Assembly: GCF_002982075.1 (NCBI RefSeq)
Contig: NZ_PUEJ01000001.1
Span: 731,706 to 795,705, forward strand
Source: Labrys okinawensis
GTDB taxonomy: Bacteria > Pseudomonadota > Alphaproteobacteria > Rhizobiales > Labraceae
DNA: 64,000 nt
Reading direction: 5' to 3'
A model generated the notes under the pieces. That model had not been told where the DNA came from. It did not search any database and saw only the letters and a program-made list of their open reading frames with translations. A program made the position numbers and the translations under genes. Below, one piece after another: positions 26,589-35,593 of the stretch; positions within the stretch are counted from its first letter, which is position 1, and every line of letters begins with the position of its first letter.

Positions 26589-26602
26589 GAATTTAATATC
26601 AC

Positions 26603-26622
26603 ATATGAATAAATATTCATAT
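26603..26622 (+). promoter_or_regulatory. Operator-like palindrome in the leader of the transketolase operon
   Basis: Perfect 8-base arms ATATGAAT and ATTCATAT flank AAAT. The site lies between the predicted transcription start and the ribosome site, so a bound repressor would stop elongation. The SorC/DeoR-type regulator encoded within the same operon (34611-35582) is the natural candidate. Assignment is by position and symmetry only. Confidence 0.6.
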
Positions 26623-26637
26623 CGACATGGAGGACTG

Positions 26638-27552
26638 ATGACGGCGCCCCCCCACGCTTTGAATCTCGTTGAAGCCGAGGCGTCCGGGCCTGCCTCGTAC
26701 CCGGCACCGCTGGCGGCCGTCGCGCCTCCGAGCTTCGAGAAAACCGGCGATCCCGCCGCGCTGGCGGAGATCGCCCGTCAGGTGCGGATCAAGATCGTCA
26801 GGACCATCGCCCAGGCAGGCCTTGGCCATGTCGGCGGCGATCTCTCGGTGACCGATATCCTCACCACCCTCTATTTCGGCGTGCTCAACGTCGATCCCGC
26901 CACCCCGGCCAAGCCGGACCGGGATCGCTTCATCCTCTCCAAGGGACATTGCGCCGCCGCCTTCTACAGCGTGCTGTCGCTGCGCGGCTTTTTCGATCCG
27001 GCCGCCGTCGATACCTTCATGAAGCCGCTGGCGGCCCTCAACGGCCATCCCAACCGCCGCAAGATCCCGGGCGTCGAAGCCAATACCGGCCCGCTCGGCC
27101 ATGGCCTTCCGATCGGCGTCGGCACCGCCGTCGGGGCCGCGATCACCGGACAGGATTGGCGCACCTTCGTGGTGCTCGGCGATGGTGAGCTGCAGGAAGG
27201 CTCGAACTGGGAGGCAGCCATGGCTGCCGGCCATCGCAAGCTCGCCAACCTTACCATCATCGTGGATCGCAACCGCTTCCAGCAGGGCGCGGGTACGGAA
27301 GCCACCAACACCCTCGAACCGCTCGCCGACAAGTTCCGCGCCTTCGGATGGGAGGCCATCGACGTCGACGGCCATGACATGACAGCCTTGCTCCGCGTAC
27401 TCGCCGCCCGCGGCACGGACCGCCCCCGGGCCGTCATCGCCAAGACCTATAAGGGCCGCGGCGTCTCCTTCATGGAAGATCGGGTGGAGTGGCATCACAA
27501 AGTGCCGAGCGCCGAGCAGGTCGAGATCGCATTGAAGGAATTGTCGCTATGA
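26638..27552 (+). CDS. Transketolase-like subunit, N-terminal (TPP pyrophosphate) half
   Basis: The product has 304 aa from MTAPPHALNLVEA, with TGGAGG 4 bases upstream. The open frame upstream to 25210 is a shadow of the repressor. The TPP motif GDGELQEGSNWEA (about residues 180-192), ILSKGHCAAAFYSVL and GPLGHGLPIGVGTAVG identify the N-terminal half of a transketolase made as two chains. The C-terminal half is the next gene, joined by an ATGA overlap. Split transketolases act on sugar phosphates, transferring a two-carbon unit. AptA/AptB of D-apiose catabolism are a characterised split pair. Confidence 0.92.
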   Translation: MTAPPHALNLVEAEASGPASYPAPLAAVAPPSFEKTGDPAALAEIARQVRIKIVRTIAQAGLGHVGGDLSVTDILTTLYFGVLNVDPATPAKPDRDRFILSKGHCAAAFYSVLSLRGFFDPAAVDTFMKPLAALNGHPNRRKIPGVEANTGPLGHGLPIGVGTAVGAAITGQDWRTFVVLGDGELQEGSNWEAAMAAGHRKLANLTIIVDRNRFQQGAGTEATNTLEPLADKFRAFGWEAIDVDGHDMTALLRVLAARGTDRPRAVIAKTYKGRGVSFMEDRVEWHHKVPSAEQVEIALKELSL

Positions 27553-28523
27553 GCGCCCCCGAAGCTCCCCGCCCCGCCGGCGCCCCAGAGACGTTCGACT
27601 GCCGGGTCGCCTTTGCCGAGGAACTGATCGCCCTCGCCCGTGCCGACAGCCGCATCGTAGCCGTCTGCAACGACAGCGTCGGCTCGAGCAATCTGGGGGC
27701 CTTTCAAAAGGAGTTCCCGGACCGCCTGGTCAATGTCGGCATCGCCGAGCAGAACATGGTCGGCGTCGGCGCCGGCCTCGCCAATGCCGGCCTGATCCCC
27801 TTCGTCTGCGCCGCAGCTCCCTTCCTCACCGGCCGGGCGACCGAACAGATCAAGGCGGACTGCGCCTATTCGCAATATCCGGTGGTGCTGTGCGGCATGT
27901 CCCCCGGCATGGCTTATGGCGAATTGGGTCCCACCCATCATTCCATCGAGGATTTCGCCTGGATGCGAGCGATTTCCGAACTCACCGTGATGGCGCCGGC
28001 CGATCCGCAGGAAACCCGCCAGGCGGTTCGCTGGGCAGCGACTGCGGGCAAGCCCGTGTTCATGCGTGTCGGCCGCTTCAAGATCCCCGCTGTGAACAGG
28101 CCGGGCGACAGCTTCCTACCCGGCAAGATCGGTACGCTGCGCGAGGGCAGCGACGTGACGCTGGCCGCGATCGGGACCATGGTGTCGCGAGCCCTTGAAG
28201 CAGCGGACCTGCTTGCGGCACGAGGCGTCTCCGCCCGCGTCCTCAATGTCTCGACGCTGAAGCCGCTCGATGAAGAGACCATCCTGCGCGCAGCTCGCGA
28301 AACCGGCCGCATCGTCACCGTGGAAGAAGCGATCAATGTCGGAGGCCTCGGAGGCGCCGTCGCGGAGACGGTGGCCCAGCACCATCCCGTGCCAATGCGA
28401 ATTCTCGGCGTTCCGGGCTTTGCACCGACGGGCGACACCCAGTTCCTGCTCGATCATTTCGGCCTGAACGCCAAGGGCATCGTCGAGGCGGCGCTCGCTC
28501 TCCTGGGCAAGGGAGCACATTGA
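27549..28523 (+). CDS. Transketolase-like subunit, C-terminal (pyrimidine-binding) half
   Basis: The product has 324 aa from MSAPEAPRPAG. The pyrimidine-binding domain (about 20-190) has RLVNVGIAEQNMVGVGAGLA with the Glu that activates TPP, and GPTHHSIEDFAWMRAIPxL-like text (GPTHHSIEDFAWMRAISEL). The C-terminal domain is about 200-320. The large subunit pairs with the preceding chain. The next gene starts at TGATG, overlapping by one base, so enzyme halves and sugar kinase are translated together, a strong sign of one pathway. Confidence 0.92.
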   Translation: MSAPEAPRPAGAPETFDCRVAFAEELIALARADSRIVAVCNDSVGSSNLGAFQKEFPDRLVNVGIAEQNMVGVGAGLANAGLIPFVCAAAPFLTGRATEQIKADCAYSQYPVVLCGMSPGMAYGELGPTHHSIEDFAWMRAISELTVMAPADPQETRQAVRWAATAGKPVFMRVGRFKIPAVNRPGDSFLPGKIGTLREGSDVTLAAIGTMVSRALEAADLLAARGVSARVLNVSTLKPLDEETILRAARETGRIVTVEEAINVGGLGGAVAETVAQHHPVPMRILGVPGFAPTGDTQFLLDHFGLNAKGIVEAALALLGKGAH

Positions 28524-30001
28524 TGGCCGGCCCGCTCGTTCTCGCGATCGATCAGGGCACGAGCTCCACCAAGTGCCTGCTGGTGGACGGTTCCGGCGCC
28601 GTGGTCGCGCGCGGACAGGCGCCGCTGCGCGAAAGCCACCCCCAACCCGGCTGGGTCGAGCAGGACGCCGAGGAGATCTGGCAGAGCATCAGGACCGCCG
28701 TCGCGGCCTGCGTCGCGCCCGAACAGGCCGGCGCGGTCGCGGCCGCCGGGATCAGCACGCAAAGGGAATCCTGCCTGCTGTGGGACCGCAAGACGGGTGC
28801 TGCGCTCTCGCCCGTGCTGTCCTGGCAGGATCAGCGAACCTCGGCCCTGGCGCAGGCGATCGGCGAGGCCGATACGCTTGTCCGGGTACGCCAGGTCAGC
28901 GGCTTGCCGCTCGACCCGATGTTCTCCGCCCTCAAGCTGCGCTGGCTGCTCGACCGGATCGATCCGGATCGCACCAAGGCCCGAGCCGGCGACATCCGGG
29001 TCGGCACCATCGACAGCTGGCTGCTGAACCGCCTGTCCGGCGAGCATCTCATCGAGGCGGGCAACGCCTCCCGCACGCAGTTGCTCGACGTCGTCAAGGG
29101 CCGCTGGGATGAAGGCCTTCTGGAGCTGTTCGGCATACCGGCCGAAACACTGCCGCGCCTCACACCCTCGAGCGGGCCCTTTCCAAGCCTTCGCGGTCTC
29201 CCGCCCTTGCCGGACGGAATCCCCCTCCTGGCGGTGATGGCCGATTCCCATTCTGCGCTGTTCGCGCATGGCGCGATTCAGCCCGGCGAAGCCAAGGCCA
29301 CGCAGGGAACCGGTTCGTCCGTGATGGGCCTGATCGCGGATGGCGCCGCCCTCGATCCGGGCCTCTGCCTTACCATCGCCTGGGCCATCGACGGTGTCGG
29401 GCCCGGGCAGCTCGCCCTCGCCGCCGAAGGTAATATCAGGGCGGCAGGTTCCACCTTGCGATGGGTGGCCGGCATTCTGGGCGTCGATACGGACGAATTG
29501 GCGAGGCTGGCGAGTACGGCCCCGAGCAGTATTACCCTGGTGCCCGGCTTCACCGGACTCGGCGCACCGTGGTGGGACGCCGAAGCCGTCGGCCTGTTGA
29601 CGGGCATCACGCTCGGCACCGACAGGAATGCCATCGCCCGCGCGGCCATCGACAGCATCGCGCATCAGATCGCCGACGTCGTCGAGGCTCTCGAGCGCAG
29701 CGGCTCGCCGGCGCATCGGCTCCATGTCGATGGCGGCCCCACCCGGAACGACCAGCTCATGCAGATGGAGGCCGACATGATCGGCCGCCCCATCCTGCGA
29801 GGGCATACGGCTGAACTCTCGGCGCTGGGCGTTGCCCATCTGGCCGGTCTCAAGGCCGGATTCTGGGATGCCAGGAAACTCGCCGCGCTCGAACGTCCGC
29901 GGGATGTCTTCGAACCGGCGATGGGCACAGCCGAACGCCAGGCCGAGCGCCGGCGCTGGCTCGATGCCGTGGCCCGTTCGCGCCTGCGACCGGGCACCTG
30001 A
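28523..30001 (+). CDS. FGGY-family carbohydrate kinase
   Basis: The product has 492 aa from MAGPLVLAIDQGTSSTK, with GGGAG upstream. The FGGY N domain includes the phosphate loop DQGTSSTK and WVEQDAEEIW. The C domain includes GTGSSVMG, GLGAPWWD and HVDGGPTRNDQLMQMEADM. It is close in layout to glycerol, xylulose and apulose kinases. It likely phosphorylates the ketose made by the operon dehydrogenases to give the transketolase substrate. The exact sugar cannot be read from sequence. Confidence 0.92.
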   Translation: MAGPLVLAIDQGTSSTKCLLVDGSGAVVARGQAPLRESHPQPGWVEQDAEEIWQSIRTAVAACVAPEQAGAVAAAGISTQRESCLLWDRKTGAALSPVLSWQDQRTSALAQAIGEADTLVRVRQVSGLPLDPMFSALKLRWLLDRIDPDRTKARAGDIRVGTIDSWLLNRLSGEHLIEAGNASRTQLLDVVKGRWDEGLLELFGIPAETLPRLTPSSGPFPSLRGLPPLPDGIPLLAVMADSHSALFAHGAIQPGEAKATQGTGSSVMGLIADGAALDPGLCLTIAWAIDGVGPGQLALAAEGNIRAAGSTLRWVAGILGVDTDELARLASTAPSSITLVPGFTGLGAPWWDAEAVGLLTGITLGTDRNAIARAAIDSIAHQIADVVEALERSGSPAHRLHVDGGPTRNDQLMQMEADMIGRPILRGHTAELSALGVAHLAGLKAGFWDARKLAALERPRDVFEPAMGTAERQAERRRWLDAVARSRLRPGT

Positions 30002-30066
30002 TTCGGCGCCTACACCACACCAAAAGCCACGACAAGGGCGAAAGAACCAAAGCGGGAGGAAGGAAA

Positions 30067-31047
30067 ATGTCAGCCCAAGTAGAGAATTCGGATCGAGCGG
30101 GGCCGCGCTTCAAGATCGACCTGACCGCAGGCGTCTGGGGCCCGTTGATCGGCCTGCTCGTGCTGATCGCCTTCTTTTCGATCCGGGCGCCTCATTTCTT
30201 CACGGTGCAGAACGCCATCATCATTTTCGACCAGGTCACGGTTTACGGCATCCTGGCCATCGGCATGACGCTGGTGATCATCACCGGCGGGATCGATCTG
30301 TCGGTCGGCTCGGTGCTGGCCTTCTCGGCCATGACCACGGGCTGGCTGTTCTCCACCGTCGGGCTGCCCTTCGTTCCGGCCTTGCTGCTCGGCATCCTGG
30401 CCGGGGCGGCCTGCGGGCTGGTCTCGGGCCTGTTGATCACGCAGGCGCGCCTGCCGCCCTTCATCGCAACCCTGGCCATGATGACGGTCGCCCGCGGCCT
30501 CGCCAACAAGTATACGGACGGAAACGTGGTTTCCGGCTGGCCCGACGCCTTCAACACGCTCAACACCTATCGCCATTTCGGGCTGATCACCGCCACCACC
30601 GCCTTCTTCCTTCTGCTTGTCGTGCTGACCTGGGCTTTCCTGAAATATCGCCCGGCGGGGCGCAATCTCTATGCGATCGGCGGCAATCCGGAGGTGGCAC
30701 GCCTGGCCGGCATTTCGGTGAAAGTGCAGATCGTCATCGTCTACGCCGTCGCCGGGGCCTTGTCCGCCATCGCCGGCATGGCCAATGCCGCCCGCCTGCA
30801 GACCTCCCAGCCCTATGACGGGCTCGGCTACGAACTCACCGCCATCGCAGCCGTGGTGATTGGCGGGGCATCCCTCTCCGGCGGCGTCGGCAGCATCGGG
30901 GGCACGCTGATCGGCATTCTGATCATCGGCGTGCTCAATTCTGGCCTGAGCCAGATCGGGGCGCAGACCTACGACAAGGACGTGATCATCGGAATCATGA
31001 TCGCGGCCGCCGTCGCCTTCGACACCCTCATCCGGCGACGCCGGTAA
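30067..31047 (+). CDS. Ribose-type ABC transporter permease (RbsC-like)
   Basis: The protein has 326 aa with about eight to ten hydrophobic segments and the CUT2 permease motifs GGIDLSVGSVLAFS, YAIGGNPEVARLAGISV and AAVVIGGASLSGGVGSIGGTLIG. Ribosome site GGGAGGAAGG is strong. As in other ribose-class systems one permease gene suffices (homodimer). It is followed by its binding protein and ATPase. Confidence 0.93.
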   Translation: MSAQVENSDRAGPRFKIDLTAGVWGPLIGLLVLIAFFSIRAPHFFTVQNAIIIFDQVTVYGILAIGMTLVIITGGIDLSVGSVLAFSAMTTGWLFSTVGLPFVPALLLGILAGAACGLVSGLLITQARLPPFIATLAMMTVARGLANKYTDGNVVSGWPDAFNTLNTYRHFGLITATTAFFLLLVVLTWAFLKYRPAGRNLYAIGGNPEVARLAGISVKVQIVIVYAVAGALSAIAGMANAARLQTSQPYDGLGYELTAIAAVVIGGASLSGGVGSIGGTLIGILIIGVLNSGLSQIGAQTYDKDVIIGIMIAAAVAFDTLIRRRR

Positions 31048-31123
31048 CCCGATCGGGGCGGGCCACACCCTCCCGATGTCTCAACTAAGCCTGCAACAAG
31101 ATCTCCAACCGAGGAAACTCCCC

Positions 31124-32062
31124 ATGAGCAGAACCATCCGCGCTCTCGGCCTGACGCTCGCCTTCGCCGTTTCGCCCCTTGCCGTCTCCGGCGCCTGGGC
31201 CGCCGACAAGGTCAAGGTCGGCCTTGCCGTCGCCAATCTACAGGCCGACTTCTTCAACCAGATCAAGCAGTCAGTCGAAAAGAACGCCGCGGCGATGGGA
31301 GCGGAGGTCGTCACCGTCGACGCCAAAGGCGATGGCGCCACCCAGGTCAGCCAGATCCAGGACCTGATCACGCAGAAGGTCCAGGCCCTCATCTACATTC
31401 CCGCCGGCGCGGCAGCCGCCAGCGTTCCGGTCAAGGCAGCCAAGGCCGCCGGCATTCCGGTCATCGCCGTCGACCGCAACCCTGCCGATGCGCCCGGCGA
31501 TACCTTCATCGCCACCAACTCGGTGGCTGCGGCCAAGACGCTCGGCGAGCATGTCTGCAAGGTCACCGGCGGCAAGGGGGAACTCGCCATCATCCAGGGC
31601 CAGATCGGCACCACGCCGGAGCAGGACCGTGACAAGGGCTTCAAGGAAGCCATGGCCAATTGCGCCGGCATCAAGGAAGTCGGCCGCGAGGCCTCCAAGA
31701 TGTGGATGAAGGACGAGGGCTTCAACATCGCCCAGAACATGCTGCAGCGCGATCCCACCATCAGCATCTTCTTCGGACGCGCGGACGCTCTCGCCCTCGG
31801 TGCCGCGCAGGCAGCCAAGGCCTCCGGTTCCGATCACAAGGTCTGGGTTTTCGGCTTCGATGGCGACCTTGCCGGCCTCAAGGCCGTCAAGGACGGCACC
31901 CTCGACGCCACCATGACGCAGCGCACCCAGTTCATGGGCAAGCTTGCCCTGCAATCGGCACTCGACCTCGTCGCCGGCAAGAAGGTGCCGGCCGAGCAGT
32001 TGCAGGACGCGGCGCTGACCACCAAGGACAATGTGGATCAATACATCGCCGAGCATCCCTGA
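31124..32062 (+). CDS. Ribose-type periplasmic sugar-binding protein (RbsB-like)
   Basis: The product has 312 aa from MSRTIRALGLTLA with GAGGAAAC upstream. An upstream in-frame ATG at 31076 would add 16 residues ahead of the signal peptide. Signal peptide ends at AWA-ADKVKVG. Peripla_BP_4 fold with VDAKGDGATQVSQIQDLITQ and VIAVDRNPADAPG. A perfect stem-loop follows the gene, favouring higher expression than the ATPase gene. Confidence 0.93.
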   Translation: MSRTIRALGLTLAFAVSPLAVSGAWAADKVKVGLAVANLQADFFNQIKQSVEKNAAAMGAEVVTVDAKGDGATQVSQIQDLITQKVQALIYIPAGAAAASVPVKAAKAAGIPVIAVDRNPADAPGDTFIATNSVAAAKTLGEHVCKVTGGKGELAIIQGQIGTTPEQDRDKGFKEAMANCAGIKEVGREASKMWMKDEGFNIAQNMLQRDPTISIFFGRADALALGAAQAAKASGSDHKVWVFGFDGDLAGLKAVKDGTLDATMTQRTQFMGKLALQSALDLVAGKKVPAEQLQDAALTTKDNVDQYIAEHP

Positions 32063-32073
32063 TGCCACGGCCC

Positions 32074-32102
32074 GTCTGCGGCGCGCATCGAGCGCCGCAG
32101 AC
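32074..32102 (+). promoter_or_regulatory. Stem-loop after the binding-protein gene
   Basis: GTCTGCGGCGC and its exact complement enclose a 7-base loop, 12 bases after the stop codon. There is no T-tract, so an mRNA 3'-end-protecting hairpin is more likely than a full terminator. This parallels the hairpin behind the binding-protein gene at 14639-15853. Confidence 0.65.
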
Positions 32103-32191
32103 ATTCGAATGCTCCCCGCGAGCAAACCCGCTCTTCATGTGATCCCGGCCGCGCCACCGCGGCCTGAGCGCCCCTTTGTCGGAGGCCCGTC

Positions 32192-33691
32192 ATGAATGAA
32201 ATCCCAGAACCGGCCGCTGTCGGCCTGTCGGTGCGCGGCGCCTCCAAGCGCTATGGGCCCGTGACGGTGCTGGAGGGCGTCGACATCGATGTCCGCCCCG
32301 GTGAAGTCGTCGCCCTGCTCGGCGAGAACGGCGCCGGCAAGTCGACCATTTCCTCCATCATCGCCGGACTGATCCAGCCGAGCGCCGGCACGATGAGCTG
32401 GAACGGCGAGCCCTATGCGCCGGCCAGCCCCGCCGATGCGCTCGCGCGCGGCATCGGCCTGATCCATCAGGAGATGCGGCTCCTGCCCGATCTCACCATC
32501 GCGGAAAACGTCTTCGTGGGCCGCCAGCCCACGAAATCCGGCCGCATCGATCGCGCCTACATGGCAAAGCGCGCCGCCGAACAGCTCCATCGGCTCGGTC
32601 TCGACGTATCCACCTCCACCCTGGTCCGCAATCTGCGCGTAGCGGCCCAGCAGCAGGTCGAGATCGCCAAGGCGCTCACCCTCGATGCCAAGCTCCTGAT
32701 CCTCGACGAGCCGACCGCGGCCCTGGGCGGCGAGGAAACCGATCACCTCTTCGAGCAGATCGAGCGGCTGAAGAAGGAGGGCATGGGCTTCGTCTATATC
32801 AGCCACCGCCTGGACGAGATCGCCCGTATCGCCGATCGCGTCGTCGTCCTTCGCGACGGGCGGCTGGTCGGTACCTACGCCACGGCACAGGTGCCGGTGA
32901 AGACCCTGGTCGAGGCCATGGTCGGCCGTTCGGTGGAACGCATGTTTCCCGCTGTGACCACGCCGGCCGATCGTGAGGTCCTGCGCGTCGAAGGCTTGGG
33001 CGCCCCCGACAAGTCCTTTCAGGACATCAGTTTCAACGTGCATGCCGGCGAGGTCTTCGGCATCGCCGGCATCGTGGGTGCCGGGCGCACCGAGCTGGTG
33101 CGCGCCATTGCCGGCGCCGATCCCATTGCCGCCGGCACCATCACCATCGACGGCAAGCCGCTTTCCCCGCGCAGCCCGGCCGACAGCCTCACGGCCGGCA
33201 TCGTGCTCGTGCCGGAGGATCGCAAGGACCAGGGCCTCATTCTGGAGCATACGATCGGCGACAACATCGCCCTGGGCAACTATCCGAGGATCGCCCCCTC
33301 CGGCTTCGTGACGCCGAGCGCCGTGCGCAGCTACGCCAACCAGAACATCAAGCGTTTCGGCGTGAAAGGCAGCGCCGGCCAGCCCGTCGGCCATCTTTCA
33401 GGGGGCAACCAGCAGAAGGTCGTCCTCGCCAAGTGCATCTCGCGCCGTCCCAAGGTGGTCATCCTCGACGAGCCGACCCGGGGCATCGATGTCGGCGCCC
33501 GTGCGCAGATCTACGAGGTGATCGCGGACCTTGCCCATCAGGGCCTCGCCGTCATCGTGGTCTCCTCGGACCTGGACGAGGTGCTCGGCCTGTCCAACCG
33601 CGTGATGGTGCTCAGCCGCGGCCTCAATCGCGGCATTCTCGACCGCAATCAAGCCAATCGCGTCTCCGTTATGGAACGCGCCACACTCTGA
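32192..33691 (+). CDS. Ribose-type ABC transporter ATPase with two ABC domains (RbsA-like)
   Basis: The protein has 499 aa. First nucleotide-binding domain (about 8-240) has Walker A GENGAGKST and Walker B LLILDEPTAAL. Second domain (about 255-495) has the usual degenerate Walker A position (GIVGAGRTE), signature LSGGNQQKVVLAK and Walker B VVILDEPTRGIDVG. In the first domain the signature LRVAAQQQVEIAKAL departs from LSGGQ, as is usual in this family. Ribosome site GGAGG. Confidence 0.94.
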   Translation: MNEIPEPAAVGLSVRGASKRYGPVTVLEGVDIDVRPGEVVALLGENGAGKSTISSIIAGLIQPSAGTMSWNGEPYAPASPADALARGIGLIHQEMRLLPDLTIAENVFVGRQPTKSGRIDRAYMAKRAAEQLHRLGLDVSTSTLVRNLRVAAQQQVEIAKALTLDAKLLILDEPTAALGGEETDHLFEQIERLKKEGMGFVYISHRLDEIARIADRVVVLRDGRLVGTYATAQVPVKTLVEAMVGRSVERMFPAVTTPADREVLRVEGLGAPDKSFQDISFNVHAGEVFGIAGIVGAGRTELVRAIAGADPIAAGTITIDGKPLSPRSPADSLTAGIVLVPEDRKDQGLILEHTIGDNIALGNYPRIAPSGFVTPSAVRSYANQNIKRFGVKGSAGQPVGHLSGGNQQKVVLAKCISRRPKVVILDEPTRGIDVGARAQIYEVIADLAHQGLAVIVVSSDLDEVLGLSNRVMVLSRGLNRGILDRNQANRVSVMERATL

Positions 33692-33705
33692 CTCCAGGAG
33701 CGGAT

Positions 33706-34470
33706 ATGGAGATCTTCAGACTGGACGGCCAGGCCGCCTTCGTCACGGGCGCCGGCAGCGGCATCGGCCAACGGATCGCCATCGGCCTCGCGGAGGCGGG
33801 CGCCGACGTCGCCTGTTTCGACCTGCCCGGCTCGGCGACCATCGACCATACGGTGAACGCCATCGAAAAACTTGGGCGCAAGGTCATCGCCCTGGCAGGC
33901 AGTGTCACCCAGGCGGACGATCTCGCCCGCAGCATCCGGGAAGCCGAGAAGGCGGTGGGCCCGCTGTCCATTGCCATCAATGCCGCGGGCATCGCCAACG
34001 CCGCGCCGGCCGAGGACATGCCGCTCGAACAATGGCAGCGCATGCTGGACATCAACCTGACCGGCATCTTCCTGTCCTGCCAGGCGGAGGCTCGGGTCAT
34101 GCTGCCGCGGGGGAGAGGCGCCATCGTGAACATCGCCTCGATGTCAGGATCGATCGTCAATCGCGGCATCCAGCAGATCCATTACAACACTTCCAAAGCC
34201 GGAGTGGTCCATCTGACCAAGAGCCTGGCGATGGAATGGGTCGATCGGGGCATCCGCGTCAATGCGATCAGCCCGGGCTATACCTCCACGCCCATGAATT
34301 TGCGCGCGGAAGTCGCCGAACAGGTGAAGCGCTTCGAAGCCGAGACGCCGATGGGCCGCATGGCGACGGTCGACGAGATGGTCGGGCCGGCCGTTTTCCT
34401 CGCTTCGCGGGCTTCTTCCTTCGTCACGGGCGTCGACCTGCTGGTCGATGGCGGCTTCGAGTGCTGGTGA
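33706..34470 (+). CDS. SDR dehydrogenase, polyol/threitol-dehydrogenase-like
   Basis: The product has 254 aa from MEIFRLDGQAAF, with CAGGAG upstream. Classical SDR: TGAGSGIG cofactor loop (about 14), NAAGIAN (about 89), Ser in IASMSGS, YxxxK as YNTSK (about 162), and PGYTSTPM. The Asp after beta2 (CFDLPGS) indicates NAD rather than NADP. Resemblance to D-threitol and related polyol dehydrogenases is by overall pattern only. Position in the kinase/transketolase operon suggests oxidation of a polyol to the ketose that the FGGY kinase phosphorylates. Confidence 0.9.
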   Translation: MEIFRLDGQAAFVTGAGSGIGQRIAIGLAEAGADVACFDLPGSATIDHTVNAIEKLGRKVIALAGSVTQADDLARSIREAEKAVGPLSIAINAAGIANAAPAEDMPLEQWQRMLDINLTGIFLSCQAEARVMLPRGRGAIVNIASMSGSIVNRGIQQIHYNTSKAGVVHLTKSLAMEWVDRGIRVNAISPGYTSTPMNLRAEVAEQVKRFEAETPMGRMATVDEMVGPAVFLASRASSFVTGVDLLVDGGFECW

Positions 34471-34610
34471 ATGTCAACAGGGGCAACGTCACGGTGCACG
34501 AGTGAGATCCGTGCTTGTCGCTCTTCAACGATCCGGTCGAGAATGCGGTTTCGCCTCGCGAGGCAGCTTGCCCGCGAAAATCGCTCTCTCGCCGGATAAC
34601 GACCGAAGCC

Positions 34611-35582
34611 ATGTCCAGGGCCGACGAACTCCGCCTCATCACACGCGTTGCGCAGATGTATTACCTTGATGCCGTCAAGCAGTCGGATATCTCCGAGCGC
34701 CTCCACATTCCGCAGGCGCGGGTGTCGCGCCTTTTGAAGAAGGCGCTGGACGAGAACATCGTCCGCATCTCGATCACGCCGCCGCCGGGGGTCTTCGCCG
34801 AGCTGGAGGCGGGCCTGCGCGAGCGTTTCGGCATCGAGGAAGCCATCGTTGCCGAGGCGCTCAGCGAACGGGACGAAACCGTTCTGGCCGCCATCGGCGA
34901 TGCCGCCGCCCATTTCCTCGAATCGACGATCGCGGATGACGAAGTCATCGGGGTTTCCTCCTGGAGCCTGTCGCTGATGCGGACCGTGGATGCGATCACG
35001 CCGATCAAGCGCGTTCAGGCGAAGAAGGTGGTGCAGATCTTCGGCGGCATGGGCAATCCCACCATGCAGTCCCACGCCCAGCACATCGTCACCCGACTCG
35101 CCCAGCTTACCAATGCCAAACCGCAATTCCTGCCGGCGCCGGGCGTCGCCGGCTCGCCGGAGAGCAAGAATGTCCTGATGGCGGACCCCTTCGTCGAGGA
35201 GACGGTACGCTGCTTTCGGGAGATCACTCTGATGCTGGTCGGCATCGGCTCGATGACGCCATCCTACATGCTCGTCAATTCCGGCAACGCCTTCACCCGC
35301 GAGGAACTGGACGAACTGGCTGCCCACGGCGCCGTCGGCGACATGGGCCTGCGCTTCTTCGATGCAGAAGGCAGGCCGGTGGTCACCCCGCTCAACGACA
35401 GGGTCATCTCGATACCGCTCGAGGAGATCAAGGCCGCCAAGCGGGTCGTCGCCGTCGCCGGCGGTAGCCGCAAGGTGCCGGCCATTCGTGCCGCCATGCT
35501 CGGCGGCCTCGTCGACGTCCTCATTACCGATCACTTCACCGCCGAGCAGTTGCTCGGCAGCGAACCCACCCGAAAGACCTGA
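34611..35582 (+). CDS. SorC/DeoR-type sugar-binding transcriptional regulator
   Basis: The product has 323 aa from MSRADELRLITRVAQMYY. The HTH (about 5-55) reads YLDAVKQSDISERLHIPQARVSRLLKKAL, typical of SorC-family proteins such as EryD. The C-terminal sugar-phosphate sensor domain (about 60-315) follows. It probably controls the surrounding operon through the palindrome at 26603-26622. The 140 bases in front (34471-34610) contain no gene and may hold an internal promoter, and the ribosome site is weak. Confidence 0.9.
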   Translation: MSRADELRLITRVAQMYYLDAVKQSDISERLHIPQARVSRLLKKALDENIVRISITPPPGVFAELEAGLRERFGIEEAIVAEALSERDETVLAAIGDAAAHFLESTIADDEVIGVSSWSLSLMRTVDAITPIKRVQAKKVVQIFGGMGNPTMQSHAQHIVTRLAQLTNAKPQFLPAPGVAGSPESKNVLMADPFVEETVRCFREITLMLVGIGSMTPSYMLVNSGNAFTREELDELAAHGAVGDMGLRFFDAEGRPVVTPLNDRVISIPLEEIKAAKRVVAVAGGSRKVPAIRAAMLGGLVDVLITDHFTAEQLLGSEPTRKT

Positions 35583-35593
35583 AAGGACAAGCC

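Noticed and set aside
25210..26637. Long open frame in phase with the transketolase N-terminal half
   Set aside because: It is the reverse shadow of the LacI gene. The operon promoter and ribosome site lie after it.
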